The notes under the pieces were generated by a model, which saw only the letters and a list, made by a program, of their open reading frames with translations, was not told where the DNA came from and did not search any database. Of a DNA stretch of 64,000 nt, positions 44,573 through 54,084 are shown piece by piece. A program made the position numbers and the translations under genes. The stretch is from Actinoplanes sp. DH11 (lineage in GTDB: Bacteria > Actinomycetota > Actinomycetes > Mycobacteriales > Micromonosporaceae): NCBI RefSeq assembly GCF_020873875.1, contig NZ_JAHWGU010000004.1, positions 124,001-188,000 on the forward strand, given 5' to 3'. How positions within the stretch are numbered: the stretch's first letter is position 1; each line of letters starts with the position of its first letter.

Positions 44573-46937
44573 GGCCCAGCACCTCCTTCATGTTGAGCAC
44601 CAGCAGCACCAGCCCGTCGCCGAGCAGGGCGGTGCCGGAGAACTCGTCGGCGTACGCGAGCAGGCCCTCCATCGGCTTCAGGATCACGTCGACCTCCCGG
44701 TGGAACTGTTCGACGAGCAACCCGTACCGCTGACCGTTCACGTTCACCACGAGAATCGCCCGGTCGGCGCCCGCGTCGTTGTTCCACGGCATGTCCAGCG
44801 CCCGGGCCAGGTCCAGCACCGGCACCACTTCGCCGCGCATCACGACCACTTCCTGGTGCAGCACGTGGCCCATCTCGGCGGCGGGTACGCGTACCGTCTC
44901 GACCACCAGGTCGACCGGGATGCCGAACCGCTGGCCGGCGACGCTGACCACCATCACCTGGGTCACCGCCATCGAGAGCGGCAGCCGCAGCCTGGTCGAG
45001 GTGCCCTGCCCGAACCTCGACCGCATCGTCACGGAGCCGCCGAGCTTCTCCACGCTGGCGCGGACCGCGTCCATACCGACTCCCCGGCCGGAGAGATCCG
45101 AAACCTGGTCGGCGGTGGAGAATCCGGGGCGGAAGACCAGGTCGACCGCCTCGGTGTCGCCGAGCGACTCCAGCTCCTCCTCGGTGATCAGACCCTTCTC
45201 GTACGCCTTGCGCTTGACCCGCACCGGGTCGACGCCGCGCCCGTCGTCGGAGACTTCGACGATCACCGCGTCCCCGTCGGCGACGGCGGCCAGGGTGAGC
45301 CGGGCGGCGCCGTTCTTGCCGGCGGCGATCCGTTCCTCGGCCGGTTCGATGCCGTGGTCCAGGCTGTTGCGGACCAGGTGCACGAGCGGGTCGCCGAGTG
45401 CCTCGATGACGTCCTTGTCGGCCATCGTGTCCTCGCCCTCGGTGACCAGTTCGATGGTCTTGCCGAGCCGTCGGCTCAGGTCGCGGACCAGGCGCGGGAA
45501 CCGGCCGAAGGCCACCGAGAGCGGCAGCATCCGGACGTCCATCACGGCCGACTGCAACTCCTCGGCGATCCGGTGCAGGCCCGCGTACTGGTCCTTGATC
45601 CGCCGGCTGAGCACCCGGCTGCCGAACTCCTCCTCGGCCGCGTCGGCCAGGAAGGTGAGCCCGTTCTTCGCCACGTTCAGCTCGCCGACCAGCTCCATCA
45701 GCTTGTCGACCTTCTCCTGGTCGACCTTGAGCACGCGGGTGCCGACCTGGCCGCCCGGATCGTCGGCGCGACCGGCCGGTTCGGCGGGCGCGGCGGCGGC
45801 CGGCGCGGGCGCGGCGGCGGATTGGGGGTGCGCGGCGGCGGGTTGGGGGTGCGTGGGCAGGATGCCCGCCGGCGCGGGCGCGGCCTCGGCGAGCAGGCGG
45901 TCCACGGCGGCGCTCACGGCGGCGTGATCGGCATCGGTCAGATCGAAGGGTACGCCCAGCGCCTGCGCCGCCGCGGCGACGGTCCCCGCCACCGCCCGCA
46001 GACCGGCACCGTCCGCCGGATTGATCTCCAGGGCCCGGTGCGCGGCGGTGAGCACCGCCCGCGCGTCGGCCGCCAGTTCCGTGTCGACCACCTCGGTAAC
46101 CGCGACGGTGATCATTTCTTCGACGTGCAGCGGCGGTTCCCCGCTGAGGTGCCGGGTGATCGCGCCGGCGTCCAGCTCGACGATCTGCACCTGGTCCGGG
46201 ACGTAGCGGAACAGGTACTCCAGTTCGCCGAGCGAGGCCCGGGTGGCGAGCACGAAGGAGAGCAGGCAGACGTACTCGTCGTACTCCTCCGGCGCGGGCC
46301 ACTTCTCCGGCTGCACGATGCCAAGCTTGTCCAGGGCGGGCACCTGGCGGATCAGGTGGATCGGGTCCTCAGCGCGGAAGAAGCAGTCCGAGTCCGGGGC
46401 GTACCGGACGAACCGCATGGTAGACGAGGTCGTCTCCAGCCAGGCCGCGGTCTCGGTGAGCCATTCGGCGTGGAACCAGGCGAGCCACTCCGGGGCCGCG
46501 TCGATCACGGCGATGCCGGCGGCGACCGTGGCCTGGGTGTGCGCGACAGGTTCGCCGCCGAGCGGAGCGCGCAGCTTGGTGATCAGCCCGGCCGCGTCGT
46601 TGCCGGCGCTGGCGGGCAGCCGTTCGTGCGCGGTGACGTGCGCGAGCCAGCCCCGGATCAGGTCGAACGCGGCGAGCAGGTCGTCGGCCATGCCGGAGTC
46701 GAGGGCGAGTCGGCCACCGCGTACGGCGTCCAGCAGGTCCTCGGCCGCGTGGGTGAGCCGGGTCAGCTCCGGGAAGTCGAAGAGTCCGGACGAGCCCTTG
46801 AAGGTGTGCGCTGCGCGGAACACCTCGTTGACCAGCTCCGGGTCACCGGGGTCGCGTTCCAGTTGGAGCAGGCCTTCGTCGACCGAGGCGAGCAGGTCGT
46901 TCGCCTCGGCCAGGAACTGTGCGAGCAGCGGATTCAT
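44553..46937 (-). CDS. cheA: chemotaxis histidine kinase CheA
   Basis: A 794-residue kinase. An Hpt domain (1-105) has H44 (RAAHTFKGSSG). Residues about 105-345 are an unusual middle region without a recognisable CheY-binding P2 domain, followed by an Ala/Pro linker (about 350-395). The dimerisation helices begin VDQEKVDKLMELVGELNVAK. The ATPase has VRNSLDHGIEPAEER, DDGRGVDPVRVKRKA and SGRGVGMDAVRASV. A C-terminal CheW-like domain (about 665-790) binds receptors. It overlaps both neighbours, so the operon is tightly coupled. Confidence 0.95.
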   Translation of the reverse strand: MNPLLAQFLAEANDLLASVDEGLLQLERDPGDPELVNEVFRAAHTFKGSSGLFDFPELTRLTHAAEDLLDAVRGGRLALDSGMADDLLAAFDLIRGWLAHVTAHERLPASAGNDAAGLITKLRAPLGGEPVAHTQATVAAGIAVIDAAPEWLAWFHAEWLTETAAWLETTSSTMRFVRYAPDSDCFFRAEDPIHLIRQVPALDKLGIVQPEKWPAPEEYDEYVCLLSFVLATRASLGELEYLFRYVPDQVQIVELDAGAITRHLSGEPPLHVEEMITVAVTEVVDTELAADARAVLTAAHRALEINPADGAGLRAVAGTVAAAAQALGVPFDLTDADHAAVSAAVDRLLAEAAPAPAGILPTHPQPAAAHPQSAAAPAPAAAAPAEPAGRADDPGGQVGTRVLKVDQEKVDKLMELVGELNVAKNGLTFLADAAEEEFGSRVLSRRIKDQYAGLHRIAEELQSAVMDVRMLPLSVAFGRFPRLVRDLSRRLGKTIELVTEGEDTMADKDVIEALGDPLVHLVRNSLDHGIEPAEERIAAGKNGAARLTLAAVADGDAVIVEVSDDGRGVDPVRVKRKAYEKGLITEEELESLGDTEAVDLVFRPGFSTADQVSDLSGRGVGMDAVRASVEKLGGSVTMRSRFGQGTSTRLRLPLSMAVTQVMVVSVAGQRFGIPVDLVVETVRVPAAEMGHVLHQEVVVMRGEVVPVLDLARALDMPWNNDAGADRAILVVNVNGQRYGLLVEQFHREVDVILKPMEGLLAYADEFSGTALLGDGLVLLVLNMKEVLGLAARVA

Positions 46938-47338
46938 GCCGACATGCCCTTCCCGGCGGTGAGCATGGTGGCGATCCGCACCAGCCGGTCCCCGGACACC
47001 GGTTTGACCAGGTAGAGGTTGGCGCCGGCGGCGTACGCCCGGTCGGCGTCGCCGGGCCGGTCCTCGGTGCTGATCATCAGCACCGGCGCCTCCGTGCCGA
47101 CCGTCTCCGAGCGCAGCGTCTCGACGCAGGTGTACCCGTTCATCTTGGGCATGTTCACGTCGACCACGAACAGGTCGAACGGGGTCGCCATGGCCGCTTC
47201 CACGGCCTCCAGGCCGTTCGCCGCCTCGTCCACCCGGAACCCGGCTTCCAGGAGCAGGCTGCTGTGGTAGAGCCGCACGGTGGCGGCGTCGTCGACGACG
47301 AGCACCCGGGCTCCCGTCGTCTCGGTCTCCGAGGTCAT
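46934..47338 (-). CDS. second single-domain response regulator
   Basis: A 134-residue receiver with D16/D17 (VVDDAATVRL), phosphoacceptor D60 (FVVDVNMPKMNG), the segment LMISTEDRPGDA and lysine in LYLVKPVSGD. Its paralogue cheY lies three genes downstream. It may act as a phosphate sink for CheA or as a second output. The start overlaps the cheR stop by one base (TGATG). Confidence 0.92.
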   Translation of the reverse strand: MTSETETTGARVLVVDDAATVRLYHSSLLLEAGFRVDEAANGLEAVEAAMATPFDLFVVDVNMPKMNGYTCVETLRSETVGTEAPVLMISTEDRPGDADRAYAAGANLYLVKPVSGDRLVRIATMLTAGKGMSA

Positions 47339-48210
47339 CACTTGCCTCCGGTCGGTCGCTGGTAGACGATGCCCTCCGGCAGGCGGGTCGGGGTGAAGAT
47401 CGGCGAGATCCGGCTCATCGACTCGGAGTGCCCGAGGAAGAGGTAGCCGCCCGGGCGCATCGCCCCGTAGAGATTTTCGGCTGCCCGGCGGCTGGACAGC
47501 TCGTCGAAGTAGATGAGCACGTTGCGGCAGAACACCACGTCGAACTCGCGGAACGCCCGCATCGACGGGGTGTCGCAGATGTTCACCCGGTGCAGCGTCA
47601 CCGCGCTGCGGATGCCCTCGTCGACCTGGTAGCGCCCGGCGCCGACCGAGGTGAAGTACTTGTTCAGCCACGGCTTCGGCACCCGTTGCAACGATCTCTC
47701 GCCGTAGCTGGCGTGCGCCGCCTTGGCGAGCACCTCGCTGTCGATGTCGGCACCGTGGATCTCCACGTCGACGTGGTCGATCTGGTCCCACTCCTCCAGC
47801 AGCCGCAGAGCGATCGAGTACGGCTCCTCGCCCGTCGAGCACGGCAACGACAGGATCTTGATCGGCCCGACGATCCGGTTCACCCCGCCGCGGGCCGCCA
47901 GCACGTTCGGCAGCACCGTGCTGAGCATCGAGTCGAACTGGTAGTCCTCGCGCAGGAAGTACGTCTCGTTGACGGTCAGCTGGTTGATCAGGTCCTGGAG
48001 CATCCCGGAGTTGTCGCTGGACCGCAGCGCGGCGAACCAGCCGGTGAACGTGTCGTACGGCGACGCCCGGATGCAGGTGTCGATCCGCTTGTCGACGAAG
48101 TACCGCTTCGCCGGGGTGAAGTGGATGCCGGTCCGCTTGTAGAAGTACTCGGTGAACCGGGTGAAGTCGGCGTCCGAGAGCCCCGTCCCGGCCGTGGCCG
48201 CGCCGGCCAT
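47338..48210 (-). CDS. cheR: chemotaxis methyltransferase CheR
   Basis: It uses S-adenosylmethionine to methylate glutamates on receptors. The 290-residue protein has an N-terminal helical domain, TVNETYFLREDYQF, the SAM site SLPCSTGEEPYSIAL (121-135), GADIDSEVLAKA and DVVFCRNVLIYFDE. The start at 48210 overlaps the HEAT-gene stop by one base. The frame is open far upstream, but that part is a shadow of the HEAT gene. Confidence 0.95.
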   Translation of the reverse strand: MAGAATAGTGLSDADFTRFTEYFYKRTGIHFTPAKRYFVDKRIDTCIRASPYDTFTGWFAALRSSDNSGMLQDLINQLTVNETYFLREDYQFDSMLSTVLPNVLAARGGVNRIVGPIKILSLPCSTGEEPYSIALRLLEEWDQIDHVDVEIHGADIDSEVLAKAAHASYGERSLQRVPKPWLNKYFTSVGAGRYQVDEGIRSAVTLHRVNICDTPSMRAFREFDVVFCRNVLIYFDELSSRRAAENLYGAMRPGGYLFLGHSESMSRISPIFTPTRLPEGIVYQRPTGGK

Positions 48211-48833
48211 CACGCCGTCCCGGAGAGGCGGGGCAGCGCCGCCTGAACGGTGAACCGGAGGAACGGGTCGTCCGGGAAGCGCTGCACGGCACCCTCCAGC
48301 ACCGAGGCGTGTTCCGGGCCGGCCACCGGCAGGAACGCGTCGATGGCGGCGGTGACCACGTTCGGGTGCGGGTCCTCGCTGATCATCCGGATCAGCCAGA
48401 CCGCGGTGTCCGGATGCGTCATGTCGGCGAGGACCATCGCGGTCATCACCCGGACGTCGTGGTCGGGGGCGGCCAGCAGGTCGGGCAGCAGCGCCGGCAC
48501 CGACTGCGGCATGGTGGCCAGCGCCTCCGCCACGGCGGTGCGCAACGCCGCGTCGTCGCTGGCCAGGTGCACGGCCAGGGATCCGGCGACCTGTTCGGTG
48601 TCGTACCCGGACAGGGTGGTCAGCACGGCGTCCCGGACGTTCGTCTCGGTCTCCACCGCCACCCGCGCCAGCAGGTCCGGCACCGCCTCCGCGACACCCT
48701 CCAGCCCCAGCGCGGCCTCCCGCCGGCAGTCCGGGTCCGGGTCGGCGAGCTGTTCGCGCAGCGCCTCGGTGGACCGCTTCTCGGGCAGCACCTCCTCGGG
48801 TTGCTGCGGGGCCTGCTTCCGGACGAGTCCCAT
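48210..48833 (-). CDS. HEAT-repeat protein of the chemotaxis operon
   Basis: A 207-residue protein made of about five helical HEAT-like repeats (DPDPDCRREAALGLEGVAEA, DDAALRTAVAEALATMP, APDHDVRVMTAMVLADMTHP, EDPHPNVVTAAIDAF). It probably acts as a scaffold binding receptors or Che proteins. HEAT proteins occur in some alternative chemotaxis operons but have no assigned job. It lies 35 bp after cheB and overlaps cheR. Confidence 0.85.
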   Translation of the reverse strand: MGLVRKQAPQQPEEVLPEKRSTEALREQLADPDPDCRREAALGLEGVAEAVPDLLARVAVETETNVRDAVLTTLSGYDTEQVAGSLAVHLASDDAALRTAVAEALATMPQSVPALLPDLLAAPDHDVRVMTAMVLADMTHPDTAVWLIRMISEDPHPNVVTAAIDAFLPVAGPEHASVLEGAVQRFPDDPFLRFTVQAALPRLSGTA

Positions 48834-48868
48834 CGTGATCCTCCCTCGACGTCAGCGGAACAAGGACG

Positions 48869-49930
48869 TCAGCGAACCCAGTCGGCGAGCCGGTCGGCGA
48901 TCTCGTAGGACGGCAGCACCACCGTGGCCCCGCCGCGCCGGGCGAGCTCCCCGGGCATGCCCCACACCACCGCGGTCTCCTCGGCCTCGGCGATGGTCCG
49001 GCCGCCACCCTCCTTGACCGCACCCATCTCGGTGGCGCCGTCGTCGCCCATCCCGGTAAGCAGCACGCACACCAGCCGCTCCGGGTCGACGTAGCGGCGA
49101 GCCGACCCGACGAGCCGGTCCACACTCGGATGCCAGCGGTACTCCGCGGCGGCCGGCACGCTCTTGACGATCAGGCCGTCGGTACGCCGGGCCACCACCA
49201 CGTCGGCGTTGCCCCGGCCGATGTAGATGTTGCCGCGTTGCACGTTCATGATCCGGTCCACCTCGTGCACCCGCAGGGCACAGGCCTCGTCGAGCCGGCG
49301 GGCCAGCGTCGCGGTGAACGAGGCCGGGATGTGCTGTGCCACCACCACCGGCGCACCCAGGCTGCCGGGCAGGCTCGGCAGCAGTTCGTGCAGGAGCGCC
49401 GGGCCCCCGGTGGACGAGCCGATCAGCACCAGGTCGACGGTGCCGACCTTGCTGATCTCCCGGCGTGGCGCGGCGGCGGCCCGCTGCGTCTGCGCCCGGA
49501 CCCGTGCGGTGAGGCCACCGGTCCGTTTCAGCCGGGCCTTCGCCGCCGACCGCACCTTGTCCACCAGTTCGGCGGCGACGTCCTCGATGTTGAGCGAGAC
49601 GGTGCCGCCCGGCTTGGGCACGTAGTCGACCGCGCCCAGTTCCAGCGCCTCCAGCGTGACCAGGGCGTTGTGCTCGGTCAGCGAGGAGACCATGACGACC
49701 GGCGTCGGGTGCTCCTCCATGATCTTCGCGAGGCAGGTGAGCCCGTCCATCTCCGGCATGTTGATGTCCAGGGTCACCACGTCCGGCTGCAACCGGCCGA
49801 GCTGTTCGAGCGCGTCGACGCCGTTGCGGGCGGTGTGCACCTCGAACCCACCGGCGTCGGTCAGGATGCCCTTCAACGCGCGGCGCATCAGCGCCGAGTC
49901 GTCGACCACCAGGACGGATGTGGAAGCCAT
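48869..49930 (-). CDS. cheB: chemotaxis methylesterase/deamidase CheB
   Basis: It removes methyl groups from receptors when phosphorylated by CheA. The 353-residue protein has a receiver domain with D55 (VTLDINMPEMDG) and a linker rich in Arg/Ala, then a methylesterase domain with serine in LIGSSTGGPALL (172-173), H200 (VVAQHIPASF) and D296 (LTGMGDDGATEMG). It lies 12 bp after the triple-CheW gene. With cheR in the same operon, an adaptation loop is expected. Confidence 0.95.
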   Translation of the reverse strand: MASTSVLVVDDSALMRRALKGILTDAGGFEVHTARNGVDALEQLGRLQPDVVTLDINMPEMDGLTCLAKIMEEHPTPVVMVSSLTEHNALVTLEALELGAVDYVPKPGGTVSLNIEDVAAELVDKVRSAAKARLKRTGGLTARVRAQTQRAAAAPRREISKVGTVDLVLIGSSTGGPALLHELLPSLPGSLGAPVVVAQHIPASFTATLARRLDEACALRVHEVDRIMNVQRGNIYIGRGNADVVVARRTDGLIVKSVPAAAEYRWHPSVDRLVGSARRYVDPERLVCVLLTGMGDDGATEMGAVKEGGGRTIAEAEETAVVWGMPGELARRGGATVVLPSYEIADRLADWVR

Positions 49931-49942
49931 GGTGTACTCCGA

Positions 49943-51493
49943 TCAGACGCCCACGAGCGCCTCGTCGACAAGCGCCTCGCAGAGCTCCGCGGCCTGGTCG
50001 GCCTGTTCCGCCGCGAGCAGCTGATCGACCTGCACCAGCAGGAGCATCCGCTGCTGCTCCGGCAGGTTCGCCACCCGGGACACCACCCGGGCCTGCTCCG
50101 CCGACAGCTCCGGCGCCGGTTCCAGCACATTGCGCCCGACCCGGGCCACCTCGGCGACCGAGTCCACGATGAAGCCGGTCCGCACCCCGCCGATGATCAG
50201 CACGACGATGCGCTGCCGCTCGTCCCGCTCGGTGCGGCCCAGCCCGAGCCGGGTCCGCAGGTCCACCACCGGCAGCACGGTGCCGCGCAGGTTGACCAGG
50301 CCCTCCACGAAGTCGAAGGACTTCGGGACCCGGATCAGCGCTTCCGGCACCCGGATGATCTCCTGCACCGTGTCGACGTCGACCGCGTACTCCTCGTCGT
50401 CGAGGCGGAACACCACGAAGAGCTCCTCGGCGCCGCGCCCGTCGTCGGTTGCGTCAGGTTCCTCGGCCATCTCCAGGTCCTCCGCCCGGTAGTCGGCGAT
50501 CTCGTTACGTACCTCGGGCGAGTCGAACATCCGGTTAACGCTGAGCACCGAGACGAGCCGTTTGCCGTCCTCGAGGCGGCACACCGACTCCACCTCCGTC
50601 TTGCGCCCGTCGCCCGCGACCACGCCCGGCAGGGGCGCGACCAGCTGGTGCGGCACCCGGAGCACCTCGCGGACGGTGTCCATCACCACGCCCACCACAC
50701 CGCCGTCGATGGAGACCACGACGATCCGGTTCTGCGGGGCGAGCGGGGTGACCGGCAGGCCGAACACCCGGCGCATGCTGACCACCGGCAGCAGCCGGCC
50801 GCGCAGGTCGATCACGCCGAGGATCTCGCTGCCGGCGTTCGGCACGTGACTGACCGACTCGGGCGCCTGCACGATCTCCTGGACCTGATCGATCGGCAGC
50901 GCGTACTCCTGGCCCTCCACCGCGAAGCTGACCAGCTCCAGGGTGTCGTCGGACTCGGCGTCGGAGTCCGTCTCGGCCGGCATCCGGGCCGTCGCCGCCG
51001 TGTCCCGGCCGGTCCGCGCGGAGAGCCGGGAGAACTGGCTGCCGATCAGCTGGTCGACGTCCAGGACGGTGGTCATGTCACCATCGCCGGACTTGATCAC
51101 GCCGACCAGCACGTCGGACCGGACCGTCGACTGGACCGACTCCGCCGGTTCCATGTCCTGCGGGTCAATGCTGATCACGCTGGCCACCCGGTCCACCACG
51201 AAACCGAGCGGCACCCCGCCGTCGACCACGATCACCCGCGTCGTCTCGTCGTGCGGGGCCTGCTGCATCGCGCAGCAGCCCCGCAGGTTGACCACCGGGA
51301 GCACCCGGCCACGCAGGTTCGCCAGCCCTTCCAGCGACGGCGGCCCCAGCGGCACCTTCACCAGGGCGGGCATCCGGATGATCTCCTGGACCCGGCGCAT
51401 CGGAAAGGCGTACCGCTCCCCCAGCATGTCGAACGTGACGTAATCGGCGTCGTCGTTGAACTCGTCGTCACCGAATTCCTCGTCGGTGTCCAT
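49943..51493 (-). CDS. cheW: protein with three tandem CheW domains
   Basis: A 516-residue adaptor starting at the ATG at 51493 (MDTDEEFGDDEF). Three CheW domains follow each other: about 17-160 (YVTFDMLGERYAFPMRRVQE, ANLRGRVLPVVNLR), about 186-335 (LVSFAVEGQEYALPIDQVQE, VIDLRGRLLPVVSMR) and about 358-500 (FVVFRLDDEEYAVDVDTVQE, LVNLRGTVLPVVDLR). It is the only CheW in the cluster and may bridge several receptors and kinases at once. The C-terminus is acidic and helical. Confidence 0.93.
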   Translation of the reverse strand: MDTDEEFGDDEFNDDADYVTFDMLGERYAFPMRRVQEIIRMPALVKVPLGPPSLEGLANLRGRVLPVVNLRGCCAMQQAPHDETTRVIVVDGGVPLGFVVDRVASVISIDPQDMEPAESVQSTVRSDVLVGVIKSGDGDMTTVLDVDQLIGSQFSRLSARTGRDTAATARMPAETDSDAESDDTLELVSFAVEGQEYALPIDQVQEIVQAPESVSHVPNAGSEILGVIDLRGRLLPVVSMRRVFGLPVTPLAPQNRIVVVSIDGGVVGVVMDTVREVLRVPHQLVAPLPGVVAGDGRKTEVESVCRLEDGKRLVSVLSVNRMFDSPEVRNEIADYRAEDLEMAEEPDATDDGRGAEELFVVFRLDDEEYAVDVDTVQEIIRVPEALIRVPKSFDFVEGLVNLRGTVLPVVDLRTRLGLGRTERDERQRIVVLIIGGVRTGFIVDSVAEVARVGRNVLEPAPELSAEQARVVSRVANLPEQQRMLLLVQVDQLLAAEQADQAAELCEALVDEALVGV

Positions 51494-51515
51494 GGGTGCC
51501 CTCCCCTTCCCGGCG

Positions 51516-53453
51516 TCAGCCGGCGTTCTGCAGCTCGTCGGCGAGCGCAGCGATCTCCTCCACGGCGGCGGCGAGTTCCTCCGCGCCCTGCGCCTGCTCC
51601 CGGGCGGCGGTGGAGGACTGTGCGGCCAGCTGCTCGGCCTGGTTCGCGGACGAGGCGATCTGCTCGAGACCGACCTTGACCTCGCCGAGCACGGACACGA
51701 TCTGCTGCGCCGACTCACGCACCTCGTCGTTGCCGCTGCGGACCTGCTGCATGTCGCGCTGGATCTCCTCCAGGCGGGCGGTGGTCGCCTTGGCGGACTC
51801 CGCCTCGGTCAGCGAGAGCCGGCTGGTCTCCTCCAGGTCGCCGCGGACCTCGACGATCCGGTCCTGGACCGACTTGACCAGATCCTTGATCCGGTCCGCG
51901 TTGTCCGCGGAGTCCCGGGCGAGGTTGCGGATGTCGGTGGACACGACCGCGAAGCCCTTGCCGAACTCCCCGGCCCGGGCGGATTCGACCGAGCCGTTGA
52001 CCGCGAGCATGTTGGTCTGGATGGAGACGTTGGCGATCGCGTCCACGATCTTGTCGATGCGGCGGGAGATCTGCTCCAGCTCGCTCACCCGGCGGACGTT
52101 CTCGGTGCCCTCGCGGGCGCCCTGGCCGATCGCCTCGATCATCGAGTCGACCGATTCCTTGTTCGCGGTGAGCAGCTCCAGGATGGTGTCGGAGCGTTCG
52201 ACCGCGGCGCCGCCGCGTTCCAGGGACAACTGGGCGCCCTGCTCGATCTGCGCGACCAGGCCAGCGGTCTGCTGGCCCTTCTCGGCGGCGGTACGAGCAC
52301 CCGCGTTGATCTCGTTGATCGCGGTGTTGATCTGCGCGGCCGCCCGGTTGATCTCCTCGACCGCCGCGGAGAGTTCCTCGGCCGCGGACGCCACCTCTTC
52401 GGCGCTCTTGGCGATGTCGGTGCTGCTGCGCAGGGTCTCGGCGACCTCGGCCAGTGCTTCGGCCGCCTGCTCGCTCTGCCGCAGCGCCTGGGTCTGCTGC
52501 CCGACGGTCTGCAGCGACTCCTCGCAGGCCGCGGACTGCTGCTCGGCCGCCGCCGCGATCTCCTCGGACCGACCCTTGGCGTCGCTCGCGGACCGCCGGG
52601 CCTGCTGCGCAGCGGACGCCATCTCGACCGCACCGGCCATGATCGTGCCCATGTCGGCCCGGATGGTCTCCAGCTGCGTGCCGATGATCTTGCCCTTGTC
52701 GGCCTCGCCGCGCGCCGCCTCCGCGGAGGCCTGCACCGCGCCGGCGATCTCGGTGACGCTGCTGCGGACCTCGTCGATCAGATCGCGGATCTGCCGGGCG
52801 CTGCGCTCGCTGGTCTCGGCGAGCGTCCGCACCTCGTCGGCGACCACCGCGAAGCCCTTGCCGTGCTGCCGGGCCCGGGCCGCCTCGATCGCGGCGTTCA
52901 GGGCCAGCAGGTTCGTCTGATCCGCGATGTGCGCGACCGTCTTGACGATCTCGCCGATCTCGTCGGCCTGCTTCTCCAGCTCGGTGATCTTGGCGACCGA
53001 TCCGGTCTGCCGGGTGGAGGCGCTGGTGACGTTGGCGAGCAGCGTGTTGATGCCGATGAGCGTCTCGTTGAGCAGGTTCTGCAGGGTCTGACTCAGTTCG
53101 GCCACCTGCCGGGTGGTCGTCTCCTGCTGCTCGGCGCGCTCCTCGACCTGGTTCATCGCGGCGAGGCTCTGCTGAGTCGCGCCCGACGCCTCCTCCGCGC
53201 CCGCCGCGATCTGCTGCATCGAGTCGGTGAGCTGGCGGGACGCCTCGGCGGCCTCGGCGTTCTGCGCGGAGATCTCCGCGGTGGCGGTGGCGATCCGCTC
53301 GGCGGCCTGCTGCTGTTTCGCCACCGATCTCGCCTGGCGGCGGCTGGCGTCCGGGTCACCACCCCGGGCAGCGGGACGGGCCGAGACCGGCGCGGCGGCC
53401 GGGCGGGCCCGGGACGCGTCGGTGCGTCCGGCGGAAGTGCTGGTGAGGGGCAT
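51516..53453 (-). CDS. cytoplasmic chemoreceptor with two signalling tips (DosM-like)
   Basis: A 645-residue receptor, first gene of the che operon. There is no signal peptide or membrane helix; residues 1-40 are disordered. Almost all the rest is heptad-like coiled coil. Two signalling hairpins are present: tip 1 at about 178-212 ([20 protein letters not shown]) and tip 2 at about 478-512 ([20 protein letters not shown]), exactly 300 residues apart. Vibrio DosM has two signalling domains per chain and stabilises sandwiched cytoplasmic arrays; this layout is similar. Start is the ATG at 53453. No ligand domain is evident. Confidence 0.9.
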   Translation of the reverse strand: MPLTSTSAGRTDASRARPAAAPVSARPAARGGDPDASRRQARSVAKQQQAAERIATATAEISAQNAEAAEASRQLTDSMQQIAAGAEEASGATQQSLAAMNQVEERAEQQETTTRQVAELSQTLQNLLNETLIGINTLLANVTSASTRQTGSVAKITELEKQADEIGEIVKTVAHIADQTNLLALNAAIEAARARQHGKGFAVVADEVRTLAETSERSARQIRDLIDEVRSSVTEIAGAVQASAEAARGEADKGKIIGTQLETIRADMGTIMAGAVEMASAAQQARRSASDAKGRSEEIAAAAEQQSAACEESLQTVGQQTQALRQSEQAAEALAEVAETLRSSTDIAKSAEEVASAAEELSAAVEEINRAAAQINTAINEINAGARTAAEKGQQTAGLVAQIEQGAQLSLERGGAAVERSDTILELLTANKESVDSMIEAIGQGAREGTENVRRVSELEQISRRIDKIVDAIANVSIQTNMLAVNGSVESARAGEFGKGFAVVSTDIRNLARDSADNADRIKDLVKSVQDRIVEVRGDLEETSRLSLTEAESAKATTARLEEIQRDMQQVRSGNDEVRESAQQIVSVLGEVKVGLEQIASSANQAEQLAAQSSTAAREQAQGAEELAAAVEEIAALADELQNAG

Positions 53454-53678
53454 GGGTGTCTCCCATCTGAGTACGGTCGATCCGGCGCAGGCGGAGTGCG
53501 GTACGAGTCGCCGCGATCGGGAGCACGTCGTCCGGCAACGCCAGAACATTGCGACGGCCCCTCCGACAGGCAAAATCCTGGCACGGTACCGGGCACATCT
53601 TGGTCATATCCATGCAAATCGTTTGTTTCATCGGGCGCGTCGCGGTTTGCCGCCGGGCGTACCGGGCATCCCGGGCGG
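53454..53678. promoter_or_regulatory. upstream region of the chemotaxis operon
   Basis: This 225-bp divergent gap must hold the che operon promoter. Its AT-richer core (53590-53635, with CATATCCATGCAAATCG) is a likely promoter site. I looked for a FliA-type sigma-28 site and found only a weak GCCGGATC-like box near 53480 on the minus strand. Confidence 0.4.
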
Positions 53679-54020
53679 ATGAGCGACTCGCAGACCCGTA
53701 CCGAAGCGGAGATCGCCGGCGACTACGGTCCCGGCGCTCTCGACGAGCCCAGCACCTTCCGGCCGGAGAAGGGATCCGACGGCGATGAGGGGCTGTCCAG
53801 CACCATCCCCGCCGGCACCGACCCCGAGCAGCTGCGCGACGGCGGCCCGCCGCCCGCCGGCGGCGGCATCATGACCACCACCGGCGGCACCGCCGGACCG
53901 GCCAGCTTCCCGGACCGGCCGCGAACCGGACCCGGCGTCGCGAACACGACGACAGGTGACGCCACGACCGGGGCGCTGCGGACCCCGGCGGACGGGTACA
54001 CCAGCGACAACGCCGGCTGA
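53679..54020 (+). CDS. small hypothetical protein
   Basis: A 113-residue acidic, Gly/Thr/Pro-rich protein ([19 protein letters not shown] start) that is probably disordered. High third-position GC supports coding, but no family is recognised and the ribosome site is weak. It lies 64 bp ahead of dtd. Confidence 0.5.
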   Translation: MSDSQTRTEAEIAGDYGPGALDEPSTFRPEKGSDGDEGLSSTIPAGTDPEQLRDGGPPPAGGGIMTTTGGTAGPASFPDRPRTGPGVANTTTGDATTGALRTPADGYTSDNAG

Positions 54021-54084
54021 ACCGGTCGGATACCGTCATCCGGCCGCCGCGATCGGCGCGGCGGCCGGGACGGAGGAACGCCAC

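Noticed and set aside
44205..47015. 936-residue open frame antisense to cheA
   Set aside because: Shadow of cheA and its neighbours; low-complexity His/Arg/Gly content.
49130..51679. 849-residue open frame antisense to cheB and the triple-CheW gene
   Set aside because: It spans two well-supported genes on the opposite strand and shows no family features.
53454..53678. Sigma-28 (FliA) promoter for the che operon
   Set aside because: Only a weak GCCGGATC-like box was found, without a convincing upstream partner at the right spacing.
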